This document shows, piece by piece, positions 51,330-62,184 of a DNA stretch of 64,000 nucleotides. Position 1 is the first letter of the stretch, and each line of letters starts with the position of its first letter. The stretch lies in NCBI RefSeq assembly GCF_004402045.1, contig NZ_SOMG01000030.1:930001-994000 (forward strand), written 5' to 3'. A model generated the notes under the pieces. The model saw nothing but the letters and a program-made list of their open reading frames with translations, did no database searches and was not told the origin of the DNA. Source of the stretch: Lelliottia nimipressuralis. Its GTDB lineage: Bacteria; Pseudomonadota; Gammaproteobacteria; Enterobacterales; Enterobacteriaceae. The translations under genes and the position numbers were made by a program.

Positions 51330-52339
51330 ACCAGCTCCTCCTGCGGCTTAAAGCAGGCGCGCAGACGGCCTGGTGCAAACTCTTCCAGCGGCGGCGCGCT
51401 GTTGCAGATCTCCATCGCGTGCGGACAGCGCGGCTGGAACGGACAACCTTTTGGCAGACGCAGCAGGTTTGGCGGGTTGCCCGGAATAGTGAGCAGCGCT
51501 TCCCCTTCCGCATCGAGACGCGGGACCGCATTCAGCAGGCCAATCGAGTACGGATGCGCAGGCTGATAGAACACATCGCGCGCTTTGCCGTATTCCATGG
51601 TTCGACCGGCATACATCACCAGCACTTTGTCACAAATGCCCGCAACCACGCCCAGGTCGTGGGTGATCATGATAATCGCCGTGTTGAACTCACGCTTCAG
51701 CTCGTTCAGCAGGGTCATGATTTGTGCCTGAACGGTGACGTCCAGCGCGGTGGTAGGTTCATCGGCAATCAGCAATTTTGGCCGGCACAGCAGCGCCATC
51801 GCAATCATCACGCGCTGACGCATACCGCCAGAGAACTCGTGCGGGAACATGCGCATACGCTTACGCGCTTCCGGCATTTTCACCGCATCCAGCATTTTAA
51901 CGGACTCTTCAAAGGCTTCAGCTTTGCCCAGGCCTTTGTGCAGCATCAGCACTTCCATCAGCTGTTCGCCAACGCGCATATACGGGTTCAGCGAGGTCAT
52001 CGGATCCTGGAAAATCATCGAGATCTGTTCGGCGCGCAGCTTGTTCAGCGCGTGCTCCGGCAGGTTGAGAATTTCACGGCCGTTGAATTTTGCGGAACCT
52101 CCAATGACACCGTTAGATGCCAGCAGCCCCATCAGCGCAAAGGCGGTCTGGGATTTGCCCGAGCCGGATTCACCGACGATCCCCAGCGTTTCGCCCGCGC
52201 GCAGGTTGAAGTTGAGATCGTTGACGGCGGTAACATCCCCGTCCGGCGTTTTAAAGGTCACACGGAGATCTTTCACATCCAGCAGAAGATTGTTCTGCTG
52301 TTGCGCCTGTGGCGCAGTGGCCGTTTCAATAATTGTCAT
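51326..52339 (-). CDS. oppD: Oligopeptide ABC transporter ATPase OppD
   Basis: 337 aa, same type as OppF: Walker A GESGSGKS, signature FSGGMRQRV, Walker B LLIADEP and a C-terminal cysteine cluster ([14 protein letters not shown]). Works with OppF on the cytoplasmic side of OppBC. Confidence 0.97.
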   Translation of the reverse strand: MTIIETATAPQAQQQNNLLLDVKDLRVTFKTPDGDVTAVNDLNFNLRAGETLGIVGESGSGKSQTAFALMGLLASNGVIGGSAKFNGREILNLPEHALNKLRAEQISMIFQDPMTSLNPYMRVGEQLMEVLMLHKGLGKAEAFEESVKMLDAVKMPEARKRMRMFPHEFSGGMRQRVMIAMALLCRPKLLIADEPTTALDVTVQAQIMTLLNELKREFNTAIIMITHDLGVVAGICDKVLVMYAGRTMEYGKARDVFYQPAHPYSIGLLNAVPRLDAEGEALLTIPGNPPNLLRLPKGCPFQPRCPHAMEICNSAPPLEEFAPGRLRACFKPQEELV

Positions 52340-52350
52340 GACGGCGCTCC

Positions 52351-53259
52351 TTAACGGTCTTTCGGGTCGAGGGCATCACGCAGGCCATCGCCGATAAAGT
52401 TAAAACAAAACAGGGTGACGACCAGGAAACCCGCCGGGTAAAGCAGCAGCCAGGGTGATACTTCCATTGAGTTTGCGCCATCGCTCAGGAGCGCGCCCCA
52501 GCTGCTCAGTGGCTCTTGCGTACCCAGACCAAGGAAGCTCAGGAAGGATTCAAACAAAATCATGCTTGGCACCAGCAGTGAGGCGTACACCACTACCACG
52601 CCCAGTACGTTAGGAACGATATGGCGAACCACGATATTTCCGGTAGAGACGCCCCCCACCTGCGCGGCTTCGATAAACTCTTTACGTTTGAGGCTCAGCG
52701 TCTGGCCGCGAACAATACGTGCCATATCCAGCCAGGATACCATCCCGATGGCCACGAAGATCAGCAGGATATTCTGGCCGAAGAAGGTCACCAGCAGGAT
52801 AACGAAGAACATGAACGGGAAGGAGTTCAGGATTTCCAGCAGACGCATCATTACGGAGTCAACTTTGCCGCCAAGATAGCCGGAAAGTGAGCCGTAAAGC
52901 GTCCCCAGAATCACCGCCACCAGCGCGGCAGCGATACCGACCATCAGCGAGATACGACCACCGATAGCGACACGCACCAGCAGATCGCGTCCGGAGGAGT
53001 CCGTGCCAAAATAGTGGCCGGATTCCATATCAGGCGCGCTGGACATCATGCCCCAGTCGGTGTCGAAATAGGTAAATTGCGACAGCATCGGCGCCAGGGT
53101 CACAAACAGCGCGATAATCACCAGAACAACCAGACTGGCAACCGCTGCACGGTTGTGCATAAAACGACGGCGCGCGTCCTGCCAGAGGCTACGACCTTCT
53201 ACTTCCAGTTTTTCACTGAAGTTTTCCAGCGCCTCGCTGTTTTTCTTACTCAACATCAT
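52351..53259 (-). CDS. oppC: Oligopeptide ABC permease OppC
   Basis: 302 aa, the E. coli length and start. An N-terminal extension precedes the first helix; the permease EAA loop ([19 protein letters not shown]) contacts the ATPase. Pairs with OppB. Confidence 0.97.
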   Translation of the reverse strand: MMLSKKNSEALENFSEKLEVEGRSLWQDARRRFMHNRAAVASLVVLVIIALFVTLAPMLSQFTYFDTDWGMMSSAPDMESGHYFGTDSSGRDLLVRVAIGGRISLMVGIAAALVAVILGTLYGSLSGYLGGKVDSVMMRLLEILNSFPFMFFVILLVTFFGQNILLIFVAIGMVSWLDMARIVRGQTLSLKRKEFIEAAQVGGVSTGNIVVRHIVPNVLGVVVVYASLLVPSMILFESFLSFLGLGTQEPLSSWGALLSDGANSMEVSPWLLLYPAGFLVVTLFCFNFIGDGLRDALDPKDR

Positions 53260-53273
53260 GGCGTGCTCCAGTG

Positions 53274-54194
53274 TTAGTAACGGATTTTCGGATCGATGAC
53301 GGCATACAGCACATCGACGATAGCGTTAAAGAGAATGGTCAGCGCCCCGACGAGAATAGTCAGGCTCAGTACCAGTGAATAGTCACGGTTGAGCGCACCG
53401 TTAACGAACAGCTGACCAATGCCTGGCAGGCCGTAGATCGTTTCGATGACCATTGAACCGGTGATGATCCCGACGAATGCCGGTCCCATATAGGAGAGTA
53501 CGGGCAACAGCGCCGGTTTGAGCGCGTGGCGTAAAATAATCCGGCGCATCGGTAGCCCTTTTGCGCGCGCGGTACGAATGAAGTTCGAGTGTAGCACCTC
53601 GATCATTGAACCACGGGTGATACGCGCGATACTGGCGATGTACGCCAAAGATAATGCCACCATCGGCAAAATCATGAACTTTAATGCCCCACCGTTCCAG
53701 CCCCCGCCAGGCAACCACTTCAGCGTGATGGCAAATATCATTACCAGTAATGGCGCGACAACGAAGCTGGGTATGACTACCCCGGTCATCGCCACCCCCA
53801 TTACGGCATAATCCCATTTGGTATTTTGTCTGAGCGCGGCGATAACGCCTGCGGTGACCCCGAAAACGACGGCCAGAATGAATGCCGCAGCACCCAGCTT
53901 AGCCGAAACCGGGAAGCTGGAGGCGACCAGGTCGTTAACGGAATAGTCTTTATATTTAAATGACGGTCCAAAATCACCGTGGGCCAGCTGCTTCAGATAA
54001 TTGAAATACTGGGTGGAGATAGGATCGTTTAAGTGGTATTTCGCTTCGATATTCGCCATGACTTCTGGCGGCAGCGTACGCTCACCGGTAAATGGACTTC
54101 CCGGTGCAAGACGCATCATGAAGAATGAAATCGTAATTAGAATAAAAAGCGTTGGAATCGCTTCAAGACAGCGACGTAGGATAAATTTAAACAT
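53274..54194 (-). CDS. oppB: Oligopeptide ABC permease OppB
   Basis: 306 aa, six membrane helices, with the EAA-type loop RTARAKGLPMRRIILRHAL. Forms the transmembrane pathway with OppC. Confidence 0.97.
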   Translation of the reverse strand: MFKFILRRCLEAIPTLFILITISFFMMRLAPGSPFTGERTLPPEVMANIEAKYHLNDPISTQYFNYLKQLAHGDFGPSFKYKDYSVNDLVASSFPVSAKLGAAAFILAVVFGVTAGVIAALRQNTKWDYAVMGVAMTGVVIPSFVVAPLLVMIFAITLKWLPGGGWNGGALKFMILPMVALSLAYIASIARITRGSMIEVLHSNFIRTARAKGLPMRRIILRHALKPALLPVLSYMGPAFVGIITGSMVIETIYGLPGIGQLFVNGALNRDYSLVLSLTILVGALTILFNAIVDVLYAVIDPKIRY

Positions 54195-54245
54195 TGCCCG
54201 TACCTTCTGGCGTGTGCCTATATAATGTGACGTTGGTTAGACACC

Positions 54246-54269
54246 GTGGGGCGAGCAAACTCGCCCCAC
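54246..54269 (-). terminator. Intercistronic hairpin oppA-oppB
   Basis: A perfect 10-bp stem GTGGGGCGAG / CTCGCCCCAC sits between oppA and oppB with no T run. It is probably a partial terminator or stabiliser that lets the binding protein be made in excess over the membrane parts. Confidence 0.6.
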
Positions 54270-54278
54270 TCATTGCCA

Positions 54279-55910
54279 TTAATGCTTGATAATATACAAG
54301 TTTTTAACGTAGATATTATCCATCGGGTCTTTACCGGTATAACCACCTACCCACGGTTTCACCAGACGGGCGTTAACGTAGTAGTAAACCGGAACGATCG
54401 CGGAATCTTTATCCAGCTGCTGCTCAGCTTTAGAGTACAGTTCAGTACGCTGTGCTTCGTCAGTGGTTTTCAGAGTATCGCCAATCAGCTTGTCAAACGC
54501 CGGGCTCTTATAGTGCGCGGTGTTGTTTGAGCTGTCGCTCAGCATGGTGTTCAGGAAGGAGGTCGGTTCGTTATAGTCCGCACACCAGCCAGCACGCGCC
54601 ACATCAAAGGTGCCCTGATGGCGGCTGTCGAGGAAGGTCTTCCACTCCTGGTTTTCCAGCTTCACGTTTGCGCCCAGGTTCTTTTTCCAGATCGAGGCGA
54701 CGGCGATAGCCAATTTTTTGTGCAGGTCAGAGGTGTTGTACAACAGGCTGAAGGTCAGCGGCTTGTCAGCGGTGTAGCCCGCTTCGGCCAGCAGTTTCTT
54801 CGCTTCCGCGTTACGCTGTTCCTGCGTTTCTTTGAACCACTCTGGCGCAGTCAGTTTCGCGCCATCGGTGTATGGAGGGGTATAGCTGTATGCCGGCAAA
54901 TCGCCCTGGTTTTTCACTTTGTTCACGATGATATCGCGATCCAGTGCCAGCTTCAGCGCAGTACGGACGCGTACGTCGGTGAACGGTGCTTTCTGGTTGT
55001 TGATTTCGTAGTAATAGGTACACAGGTACGGATCGACGTGAACTTCTTTAGGGATCTCTTTTTTCAGTTTCTGGAACAGTTCAATCGGCATGTTGTTATA
55101 CGTCATGTCGATTTCACCGCTGCGGTAGCGGTTAACATCAGTCACTTCGGAAGAGATTGGCAGGTAGGTCACCTGATCAATAACGGTTTTCGCGTTGTCC
55201 CAATACTGCGGGTTACGATCAAGAACCATACGTTCGTTGACTACCCAATCTTTCAACTTATAGGCGCCGTTGGTCACGATATTGGCAGGCTGAGTCCATT
55301 TCTCACCAAATTTTTCCACAGCGGATTTTGGAACAGGAGAAACGGACGGGTGAACCAGCAGCTTATAGAAGTACGGAACAGGTTCGCTCAACGTCACTTC
55401 AAAAGTATTGGCATCAATCGCTTTTACGCCCAGGTCGGTAATGGGTTTTTTGCCCGCGATGATGTCATCAATGTTGGCGATGTGGCCATATTGCAGGTAG
55501 CTCGCATACGGAGAGGCGGTATTTGGGTTCGCCAGGCGCTGCCAGCTATATACGAAATCTTCGGCGGTGACCGGAGTGCCGTCGGACCATTTTGCATCTT
55601 TACGCAGATGGAAGGTCCAGACTTTAAAATCTTTATTTTCCCATTTCTCTGCCACACCCGGTGCCGGGTGGCCGTCAACGTCAGTGACCAACAAGCCTTC
55701 GAACAGGTCGCGGTTAACGTTAGACTCAGGAACACCTTCAATTTTGTGCGGATCCAGAGACTGAACTTCCGCACCGTTATTACGAACCAGCGTCTGCTTC
55801 TCTGCCAGTTGAACACCTGCAGGAACGTCCGCAGCCATTGCAGCGTTGCCCGCGATTAGCGCAGTTAAAATCCCCGCCGCTACCAGATTTTTTTTTGTGA
55901 TGATGGACAT
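54279..55910 (-). CDS. oppA: Periplasmic oligopeptide-binding protein OppA
   Basis: 543 aa with a 26-residue signal peptide ending AGNAAMA. It is a class II (SBP_5) binding protein that holds di- to pentapeptides of nearly any sequence. VDGHPAPGVAEKW and YGHIANIDDI are typical. First gene of oppABCDF. Confidence 0.97.
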   Translation of the reverse strand: MSIITKKNLVAAGILTALIAGNAAMAADVPAGVQLAEKQTLVRNNGAEVQSLDPHKIEGVPESNVNRDLFEGLLVTDVDGHPAPGVAEKWENKDFKVWTFHLRKDAKWSDGTPVTAEDFVYSWQRLANPNTASPYASYLQYGHIANIDDIIAGKKPITDLGVKAIDANTFEVTLSEPVPYFYKLLVHPSVSPVPKSAVEKFGEKWTQPANIVTNGAYKLKDWVVNERMVLDRNPQYWDNAKTVIDQVTYLPISSEVTDVNRYRSGEIDMTYNNMPIELFQKLKKEIPKEVHVDPYLCTYYYEINNQKAPFTDVRVRTALKLALDRDIIVNKVKNQGDLPAYSYTPPYTDGAKLTAPEWFKETQEQRNAEAKKLLAEAGYTADKPLTFSLLYNTSDLHKKLAIAVASIWKKNLGANVKLENQEWKTFLDSRHQGTFDVARAGWCADYNEPTSFLNTMLSDSSNNTAHYKSPAFDKLIGDTLKTTDEAQRTELYSKAEQQLDKDSAIVPVYYYVNARLVKPWVGGYTGKDPMDNIYVKNLYIIKH

Positions 55911-55921
55911 TGTGTTGGTAC
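55909..55921 (-). promoter_or_regulatory. Likely GcvB sRNA target at the oppA start
   Basis: On the minus strand TACCAACACAATG places a CA-rich stretch directly before the start codon. GcvB uses its GU-rich R1 region to block oppA translation at such a site in E. coli and Salmonella. Confidence 0.55.
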
Positions 55922-56138
55922 TCCACTCATTATAATTACTGGCCTTCGCCAGCTGTGTAATCCCCTGTTGGGGCCTGTACAGCGCAGGAGTTTTTTTTGC
56001 TGCTGTCAGGTTCTTCTTTTACTGCTTGCTATCACCGACTTTTTTTATTACTGACCGCTCGTATGGCCGTCTTGCGTCGATTCGTCACAGACCTCCCCTG
56101 TTTGAGATCCGTGCTGGATATCTGAGAAGAGAACTATA

Positions 56139-56153
56139 TGAAAATAATTCTCA
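56139..56153. promoter_or_regulatory. Candidate Fur box upstream of oppA
   Basis: TGAAAATAATTCTCA matches the 7-1-7 Fur model (TGATAAT, one base, ATTATCA) at 12 of 14 positions. It lies about 230 bases upstream of oppA, with no annotated gene between. Confidence 0.4.
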
Positions 56154-56641
56154 TCTGATTGTTTTACGCTGCAAAATATTAGGCCGGAAAGTATCAAATG
56201 GCGTAAACGCGCGCCAATACATTTTGCAAATTTGTTAAGCAATTCTCTTTTACGGTGAGCACCGTATCGTTGGGGGCAGCCCTGCCAGACATCAAACACC
56301 ATAAAAAAGACATGATATTCAACATGATAGAGAAAAACCTCTCTATGCGCGCGTCGCTGCGCTATCACTGAGCAACTTTGTACAAAAATTTAACAACTGG
56401 TTATTATTTAGCACATTCCTCTAAGGGAATGTTGAAATTACTAATATCATTTCGGTTATCTCTCAGCAAGCCCCAGAGTATCATGTGAGTAAAATAACAG
56501 AGCGATCGAAGGTTTTCTGCGCAGGCAGACTGAGGCGGGATTAATAACTTATTGAAATACAAGAGATGAACATTATTAGTAGAATTTATTATGATATGTG
56601 AGCATTTCAACTTTAGTTATATGATTTGCTGATAATTACGT

Positions 56642-56669
56642 AAAAAAAAAACGGAGCCGTAGCTCCGTT
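56642..56669 (-). terminator. ychE terminator
   Basis: On the minus strand AACGGAGC, loop TACG, GCTCCGTT are followed by eight further T residues, directly after ychE. Confidence 0.92.
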
Positions 56670-56684
56670 CTTTCATATGAAATA

Positions 56685-57332
56685 TTAGTGTAACAAGCCA
56701 GGGAAAATGCTTTTAATCCCCGTGACAATGAATTCTATCCCTAACGCCATCAACAACAGGCCCATGATACGCGTGATGACGTTAATGCCCGTCTGCCCCA
56801 GCAAGCGCACCAGCCAGGGTGCCATGCGGAATACCCCCCAGCAACACAGCGCGAAAAGGGCAATAGCGACTGAAAAGCCAATCAGATGCATCAGGCTATG
56901 GTAACGCGTGCCCCAGACAATGGTTGAACTGATGGCGCCAGGACCGGCCATGAGCGGTAATGCCAGTGGCACCACGCCGATGCTTTCCCGGATGGCGGTT
57001 TCTGACTTCTCCTGTTTGTTCTGTTTATCCTCGCCCAGCTTCCCGCTGATCATGGACATGGCGATAGTCACCACTAGGATCCCACCCGCGATGCGGAAAG
57101 AATCGATCGAAATCCCGAAGAGCTGAAGAATGGCATCACCCAAAAAAAGGGAGGTCAGTAATATGATAGCCACTGAGAGGTTAGCGGTGAGGTTGGTCTT
57201 GTTCCTGGCCGCCGCCGTCTGGTAACTCGTCATACTAATGAAGACAGGAATGATCCCCACCGGGTTGACCAGGGCAAACAAACCAATAAAAAACTTAAAA
57301 TACGTTGGAAAATCAAAGAGCGTTTGGATCAC
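56685..57332 (-). CDS. ychE: YchE, MarC-family inner-membrane protein
   Basis: 215 aa with about six membrane helices and the MarC/UPF0056 motif FALVNPVGIIPVFISMT near the N-terminus and LPLMAGPGAIS in the middle. Function not established. It lies upstream of opp on the same strand but is cut off by a strong terminator. Confidence 0.94.
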   Translation of the reverse strand: MIQTLFDFPTYFKFFIGLFALVNPVGIIPVFISMTSYQTAAARNKTNLTANLSVAIILLTSLFLGDAILQLFGISIDSFRIAGGILVVTIAMSMISGKLGEDKQNKQEKSETAIRESIGVVPLALPLMAGPGAISSTIVWGTRYHSLMHLIGFSVAIALFALCCWGVFRMAPWLVRLLGQTGINVITRIMGLLLMALGIEFIVTGIKSIFPGLLH

Positions 57333-57810
57333 GTTTTGCTCCGCTTATACATATGCCCGGGATTGATAATTTGTTATGAGAAATCGCGCTGAAGATACCC
57401 TTTTTATTAGCATACTTCACTTGAAATCTGTGCCAAAACGTTATCATTTCAGGATGTTAAACATATGTATAATCAATGATAGCGCCGCTTCCAATACTTA
57501 CGTAATTATTTAACACTGGAAAAATCTCAAAGAAATAACCCTGCTGAAAGGTATCAGCTTGGGGTAAAATTGACGCAGATCATAATTTCCGTACTCAGAA
57601 GTGAGTAATCTTGGTTACGCCCCCAGGGAGATCACCTGACAAAAACGGATGATGCTAAGGTAAGGCTCTTTTAGTAAATTAGTGTGCTGAAGCATAAAGT
57701 AACCCTTTGTTTTACTTTATGTTACGCAAGTCGTATCGGCTCTGTCTATACTGTGTGACGTATCGAGCGCTGGTTTACTAAAAGAGTTTAAACATTATCA
57801 GGAGAGCATT
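57333..57810. other. Regulatory region and long leader of adhE
   Basis: 478 bases without a gene between divergent ychE and adhE. An FNR-like TTGACGCAGATCAT lies at about 57570. Two nested inverted repeats occupy the last 150 bases (see the separate entry). CAGGAG at 57799-57804 is the adhE ribosome binding site. Confidence 0.6.
57666..57786 (+). promoter_or_regulatory. Nested stem-loop in the adhE 5' leader
   Basis: Perfect outer arms CTCTTTTAGTAAA (57666-57678) and TTTACTAAAAGAG (57774-57786) are 95 bases apart and enclose a perfect 10-bp hairpin CATAAAGTAA / TTACTTTATG (57693-57702 with 57712-57721). The outer arm ends 13 bases before the ribosome binding site. In E. coli RNase III must cleave the adhE leader for efficient translation. 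Confidence 0.65.
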
Positions 57811-60489
57811 ATGGCTGTTACTAATATCGCTGAACTGAACGCCCTCGTCGAGCGCGTTAAAAAAGCCCAGCGTGAATATGCCAATTTCACCCAAGAACAG
57901 GTTGATAAAATCTTCCGCGCGGCCGCACTGGCTGCTGCAGATGCTCGAATCCCTCTCGCTAAAATGGCCGTTGCCGAATCCGGCATGGGTATCGTTGAAG
58001 ATAAAGTGATCAAAAACCACTTTGCTTCAGAGTATATCTACAACGCCTATAAAGATGAGAAAACCTGTGGCGTGCTGTCTGAAGACGACACCTTCGGTAC
58101 TATCACTATCGCTGAACCTATCGGCATCATCTGCGGTATTGTTCCGACAACTAACCCAACCTCTACTGCCATCTTCAAATCGCTGATTAGCCTGAAGACC
58201 CGTAACGCTATCATCTTCTCTCCACACCCACGTGCGAAAGACGCAACCAACAAGGCTGCGGATATCGTCCTGCAGGCTGCTATCGCTGCTGGCGCACCTA
58301 AAGATCTGATTGGCTGGATTGACCAACCTTCTGTTGAGCTGTCCAACGCGCTGATGCATCACCCGGACATTAACCTGATCCTGGCGACGGGTGGTCCTGG
58401 CATGGTTAAAGCAGCATACAGCTCCGGTAAACCGGCCATCGGTGTGGGTGCAGGTAACACCCCTGTTGTTATCGACGAAACTGCTGACATCAAACGCGCT
58501 GTTGCTTCCGTGCTGATGTCTAAAACCTTCGATAACGGCGTTATCTGTGCATCCGAACAGTCTGTTGTTGTCGTAGACTCCGTGTACGACGCCGTTCGTG
58601 AACGTTTCGCCAGCCACGGCGGCTACATGCTGCAGGGCAAAGAGCTGAAAGCGGTTCAGGACATCATCCTGAAAAATGGCGCGCTGAACGCCGCTATCGT
58701 AGGTCAGCCAGCGTACAAAATCGCTGAACTCGCAGGCTTTACCGTTCCGGCAACAACCAAAATCCTGATCGGTGAAGTGAAAGTTGTCGACGAAAGCGAG
58801 CCGTTTGCACACGAAAAACTGTCTCCTACGCTGGCAATGTACCGTGCGAAAGATTTCGAAGACGCGGTAGAGAAAGCCGAGAAACTGGTTGCCATGGGTG
58901 GTATCGGTCACACGTCTTGCCTGTACACCGACCAGGATAACCAGCCAGAACGCGTCGCTCACTTCGGCCAGATGATGAAAACTGCGCGTATCCTGATTAA
59001 CACCCCGGCTTCTCAGGGTGGTATCGGTGACCTTTACAACTTCAAACTCGCACCTTCCCTGACTCTGGGTTGTGGTTCCTGGGGTGGTAACTCCATCTCT
59101 GAAAACGTTGGTCCAAAACACCTGATCAACAAGAAAACCGTTGCTAAGCGAGCTGAAAACATGTTGTGGCACAAACTTCCGAAATCTATCTACTTCCGCC
59201 GTGGCTCTCTGCCAATCGCGCTGGATGAAGTGATTACTGATGGCCACAAACGTGCGCTCATCGTGACTGACCGTTTCCTGTTCAACAACGGCTACGCTGA
59301 CCAGATCACCTCTGTGCTGAAAGCGTCTGGCGTTGAAACTGAAGTATTCTTTGAAGTTGAAGCTGACCCTACCCTTAGCGTTGTTCGCAAAGGTGCTGAG
59401 CTGGCTAACTCCTTCAAACCTGATGTGATTATCGCACTGGGTGGTGGTTCCCCAATGGACGCCGCGAAAATCATGTGGGTCATGTACGAGCATCCAGAAA
59501 CCCACTTTGAAGAACTGGCGCTGCGCTTTATGGATATCCGTAAACGTATCTATAAGTTCCCGAAAATGGGCGTGAAAGCGAAGATGATCGCAGTAACGAC
59601 CACTTCCGGTACCGGTTCAGAAGTTACACCGTTTGCGGTTGTAACTGATGACGCAACAGGTCAGAAATACCCACTGGCTGACTACGCGCTGACTCCAGAC
59701 ATGGCTATCGTTGATGCCAACCTGGTTATGGATATGCCGAAATCGCTGTGTGCATTCGGTGGTCTTGATGCAGTAACTCACGCCCTGGAAGCTTATGTTT
59801 CCGTACTGGCTTCTGAGTTCTCTGATGGCCAGGCACTGCAGGCGCTGAAACTGCTGAAAGAAAACCTGCCAGCGTCTTACAACGAAGGTTCTAAAAACCC
59901 GGTAGCGCGTGAGCGTGTTCACAGTGCAGCAACCATCGCCGGTATCGCGTTTGCCAACGCCTTCCTGGGTGTTTGCCACTCTATGGCACACAAACTGGGT
60001 TCTCAGTTCCACATTCCTCACGGTCTGGCGAACGCCCTGTTGATCAGCAACGTTATCCGTTATAACGCTAACGATAACCCAACCAAGCAGACTGCATTCA
60101 GCCAGTACGACCGTCCTCAGGCGCGTCGTCGTTACGCTGAAATTGCAGACCACCTGGGTCTGAGCGCACCGGGCGACCGTACTGCTGCGAAGATTGAGAA
60201 ACTGCTGGCATGGCTGGACAGCATCAAAGCTGAGCTGGGTATTCCTAAATCTATCCGCGAAGCAGGCGTTCAGGAAGCTGACTTCCTTGCTCACGTAGAC
60301 AAGCTGTCTGAAGATGCATTCGATGACCAGTGTACTGGTGCTAACCCGCGCTACCCACTGATCTCTGAGCTGAAACAGATTCTGCTGGATACCTTCTACG
60401 GTCGTGAGTTCAAAGAAAGCGACGTTGCCGCTGTGAAAACAGAAGCTCCTGTTATTAAAGCTGACAAGAAAGCGAAGAAAAGCGCTTAA
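57811..60489 (+). CDS. adhE: Bifunctional acetaldehyde-CoA / alcohol dehydrogenase AdhE
   Basis: 892 aa, one longer than E. coli. The N-terminal half (about 1-440) is a CoA-acylating aldehyde dehydrogenase with catalytic Cys246 in [10 protein letters not shown]; the C-terminal half (about 450-870) is an iron-dependent alcohol dehydrogenase with [18 protein letters not shown] and the metal-binding HSMAHKLG. It reduces acetyl-CoA to ethanol in fermentation and forms long filaments (spirosomes). Codon use is strongly biased to preferred codons. Confidence 0.98.
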   Translation: MAVTNIAELNALVERVKKAQREYANFTQEQVDKIFRAAALAAADARIPLAKMAVAESGMGIVEDKVIKNHFASEYIYNAYKDEKTCGVLSEDDTFGTITIAEPIGIICGIVPTTNPTSTAIFKSLISLKTRNAIIFSPHPRAKDATNKAADIVLQAAIAAGAPKDLIGWIDQPSVELSNALMHHPDINLILATGGPGMVKAAYSSGKPAIGVGAGNTPVVIDETADIKRAVASVLMSKTFDNGVICASEQSVVVVDSVYDAVRERFASHGGYMLQGKELKAVQDIILKNGALNAAIVGQPAYKIAELAGFTVPATTKILIGEVKVVDESEPFAHEKLSPTLAMYRAKDFEDAVEKAEKLVAMGGIGHTSCLYTDQDNQPERVAHFGQMMKTARILINTPASQGGIGDLYNFKLAPSLTLGCGSWGGNSISENVGPKHLINKKTVAKRAENMLWHKLPKSIYFRRGSLPIALDEVITDGHKRALIVTDRFLFNNGYADQITSVLKASGVETEVFFEVEADPTLSVVRKGAELANSFKPDVIIALGGGSPMDAAKIMWVMYEHPETHFEELALRFMDIRKRIYKFPKMGVKAKMIAVTTTSGTGSEVTPFAVVTDDATGQKYPLADYALTPDMAIVDANLVMDMPKSLCAFGGLDAVTHALEAYVSVLASEFSDGQALQALKLLKENLPASYNEGSKNPVARERVHSAATIAGIAFANAFLGVCHSMAHKLGSQFHIPHGLANALLISNVIRYNANDNPTKQTAFSQYDRPQARRRYAEIADHLGLSAPGDRTAAKIEKLLAWLDSIKAELGIPKSIREAGVQEADFLAHVDKLSEDAFDDQCTGANPRYPLISELKQILLDTFYGREFKESDVAAVKTEAPVIKADKKAKKSA

Positions 60490-60505
60490 CTGACAGTCTG
60501 ATGAT

Positions 60506-60535
60506 AAAAACCCGCCTGTATGGCGGGTTTTTTTA
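60506..60535. terminator. Terminator adhE / tdk
   Basis: Stem AACCCGCC / GGCGGGTT with a TGTAT loop and six more T residues; A run on the other side. Confidence 0.9.
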
Positions 60536-60557
60536 TGTCTGAATAATAAAGCTGACG

Positions 60558-61172
60558 TTACTTTCTGTTGTCGTGCTGAATCGCTGTCAGCGAGCCTACA
60601 GACAACGCTTCTTTATAATGCTTACGGCAGACCGAAACATAGCGTTCATTACCGCCTATCACCACTTGCTCACCATCTGCATAAGGTTTCCCGGCCTGGT
60701 CGAGACGAAGCACCATACTGGCTTTACGGCCGCAAAAACAGATTGTTTTCAGTTCAACAAGTTTATCCGACCAGGCGAGCAAATACTGGCTCCCGGCAAA
60801 GAGTTCGCCGCGAAAATCCGTACGCAGCCCGTAACAAAGAACGGGAATATCGAGTTCATCGACCACTTCTGAAAGCGCATGAACCTGTTCACGCGTCAGA
60901 AACTGGCTCTCATCTACCAGGACACAGTGAATGGGCTGCGCAGCATGCGCTGTACGAATGTCCTCAAACAGGTCAGTTTTCGGGTTAAACAGTCTGGCAG
61001 GCGACGAGAGACCTATTCTGGAACTCACCTTCCCTGCACCGAAGCGATCGTCTATCTCAGCCGTATAAACAACGGAACGCATCCCTCGTTCCTGGTAATT
61101 GTACGAGGACTGCAGCAACGCGGTGGATTTCCCTGCATTCATTGCCGAATAGTAGAAATAAAGTTGTGCCAT
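60558..61172 (-). CDS. tdk: Thymidine kinase
   Basis: 204 aa from the ATG at 61172 ([16 protein letters not shown]); the frame is open 31 codons further but without similarity. P-loop SAMNAGKST, catalytic Glu in LVDESQFL, and the zinc-binding CFCGRKA with a C-terminal CRKHY. It phosphorylates thymidine in salvage. Confidence 0.97.
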   Translation of the reverse strand: MAQLYFYYSAMNAGKSTALLQSSYNYQERGMRSVVYTAEIDDRFGAGKVSSRIGLSSPARLFNPKTDLFEDIRTAHAAQPIHCVLVDESQFLTREQVHALSEVVDELDIPVLCYGLRTDFRGELFAGSQYLLAWSDKLVELKTICFCGRKASMVLRLDQAGKPYADGEQVVIGGNERYVSVCRKHYKEALSVGSLTAIQHDNRK

Positions 61173-61723
61173 TGGCCGTAAAACCCTAATCAATGTGTAA
61201 TATTCCCAATGATTGATTGTACCATATTTTGTCTGGTCATCAGCGATACAGCGCACAGACGACACGGTTCGCAGCGGAGATCCGGGTCTTCTGTTTTCGA
61301 AAATAATCCGTTAAAACATGAAGTAAACGCGTTCAGCCAGGCCAATATGTTATAAGTTCAGCCAAACATAACACTTCTTTTTATAGTGGAATCACCGTTC
61401 ATTAAAATTCACTATTTATTAACTATTTCAGTCTTAACATCACTGGTGGGAACTAATACAAAAGGCTGATATTTCTCTACCGCAACTATAATTCCTGCGG
61501 TAAATGTCACAAAAAAAAGATGCAATCGGCCGGGTTAGGCAGGTTTACGTGATAACAAGCGAGACTGTCGGGTGATGAAATTTAAGTTAGCGTAATTAAT
61601 AATAGCGGCATTATTTAGTATTTTTTGAATTCCTTACATTCCTGGCTATTGCACAACTGAATTTATGGCTCTATTATTAGGTCAACAAACCACCCCCCCC
61701 ATTATAAGTTTGAGATTACTACA
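61173..61723. other. AT-rich region upstream of hns
   Basis: 551 bases between divergent tdk and hns with no gene. The DNA is AT-rich with several A and T tracts, the curved-DNA type at which H-NS and Fis act on hns in E. coli. The hns promoter lies at its right end. Confidence 0.6.
61649..61677 (+). promoter_or_regulatory. hns promoter
   Basis: TTGCAC at 61649-61654 and TATTAT at 61672-61677 are exactly 17 bases apart, in the same place as the E. coli hns promoter. The leader is about 40 bases and includes a C8 tract (61693-61700). Confidence 0.8.
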
Positions 61724-62137
61724 ATGAGCGAAGCACTTAAAATTCTGAACAACATCCGTACTCTTCGTGCGCAGGCAAGAGAATGCACCCTCGAAACGCT
61801 TGAAGAAATGCTGGAAAAATTAGAAGTTGTAGTTAATGAACGTCGCGAAGAAGAAAGCGCTGCTGCTGCTGAAATCGAAGAGCGTACGCGTAAACTGCAG
61901 CAATATCGTGAAATGCTGATTGCTGATGGTATCGATCCAAATGAATTGCTGAACAGCATGGCTGCAGCTAAAACCGGTACTAAAGCTAAGCGCGCTGCCC
62001 GTCCTGCTAAATATAGCTACGTTGACGAGAACGGCGAAACTAAAACCTGGACTGGCCAGGGTCGTACTCCTGCTGTTATCAAGAAAGCCATGGATGAGCA
62101 AGGTAAACAGCTGGATGACTTCCTGATCAAGGATTAA
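61724..62137 (+). CDS. hns: Nucleoid protein H-NS
   Basis: 137 aa, the E. coli length. Residues about 1-83 form the coiled-coil dimer and oligomer domain; residues about 90-137 are the DNA-binding domain with [12 protein letters not shown], whose QGR motif enters the minor groove. It silences AT-rich transferred genes; the Mig-14-like segment in this window is a plausible target. Confidence 0.98.
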   Translation: MSEALKILNNIRTLRAQARECTLETLEEMLEKLEVVVNERREEESAAAAEIEERTRKLQQYREMLIADGIDPNELLNSMAAAKTGTKAKRAARPAKYSYVDENGETKTWTGQGRTPAVIKKAMDEQGKQLDDFLIKD

Positions 62138-62152
62138 TCAAGCCGCATTCAG

Positions 62153-62184
62153 AAAAATCCCGCATTATGCGGGATTTTTTTTAA
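62153..62184 (+). terminator. hns terminator
   Basis: Perfect 10-bp stem AAATCCCGCA / TGCGGGATTT with a 3-base loop, followed by more T residues. Confidence 0.92.

Larger units (their letters stand above)
55922..56684. other. Long AT-rich intergenic region upstream of oppA
   Basis: About 760 bases without a supported gene. Near oppA the leader can form two small hairpins (CTGGC/GCCAG at 55940-55953 and CCCC/GGGG at about 55962-55973). Further out there is a Fur-like box. The right end holds the ychE terminator. The ORFs on both strands have no family features. Confidence 0.5.

Noticed and set aside
56048-56368. 106-aa minus-strand frame upstream of oppA
   Set aside because: Low complexity of context, no ribosome site, no recognisable domain, and it crosses the Fur-like box; most likely chance.
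56404-56610. 68-aa minus-strand frame between ychE and oppA
   Set aside because: AT-rich chance frame with no supporting signal.
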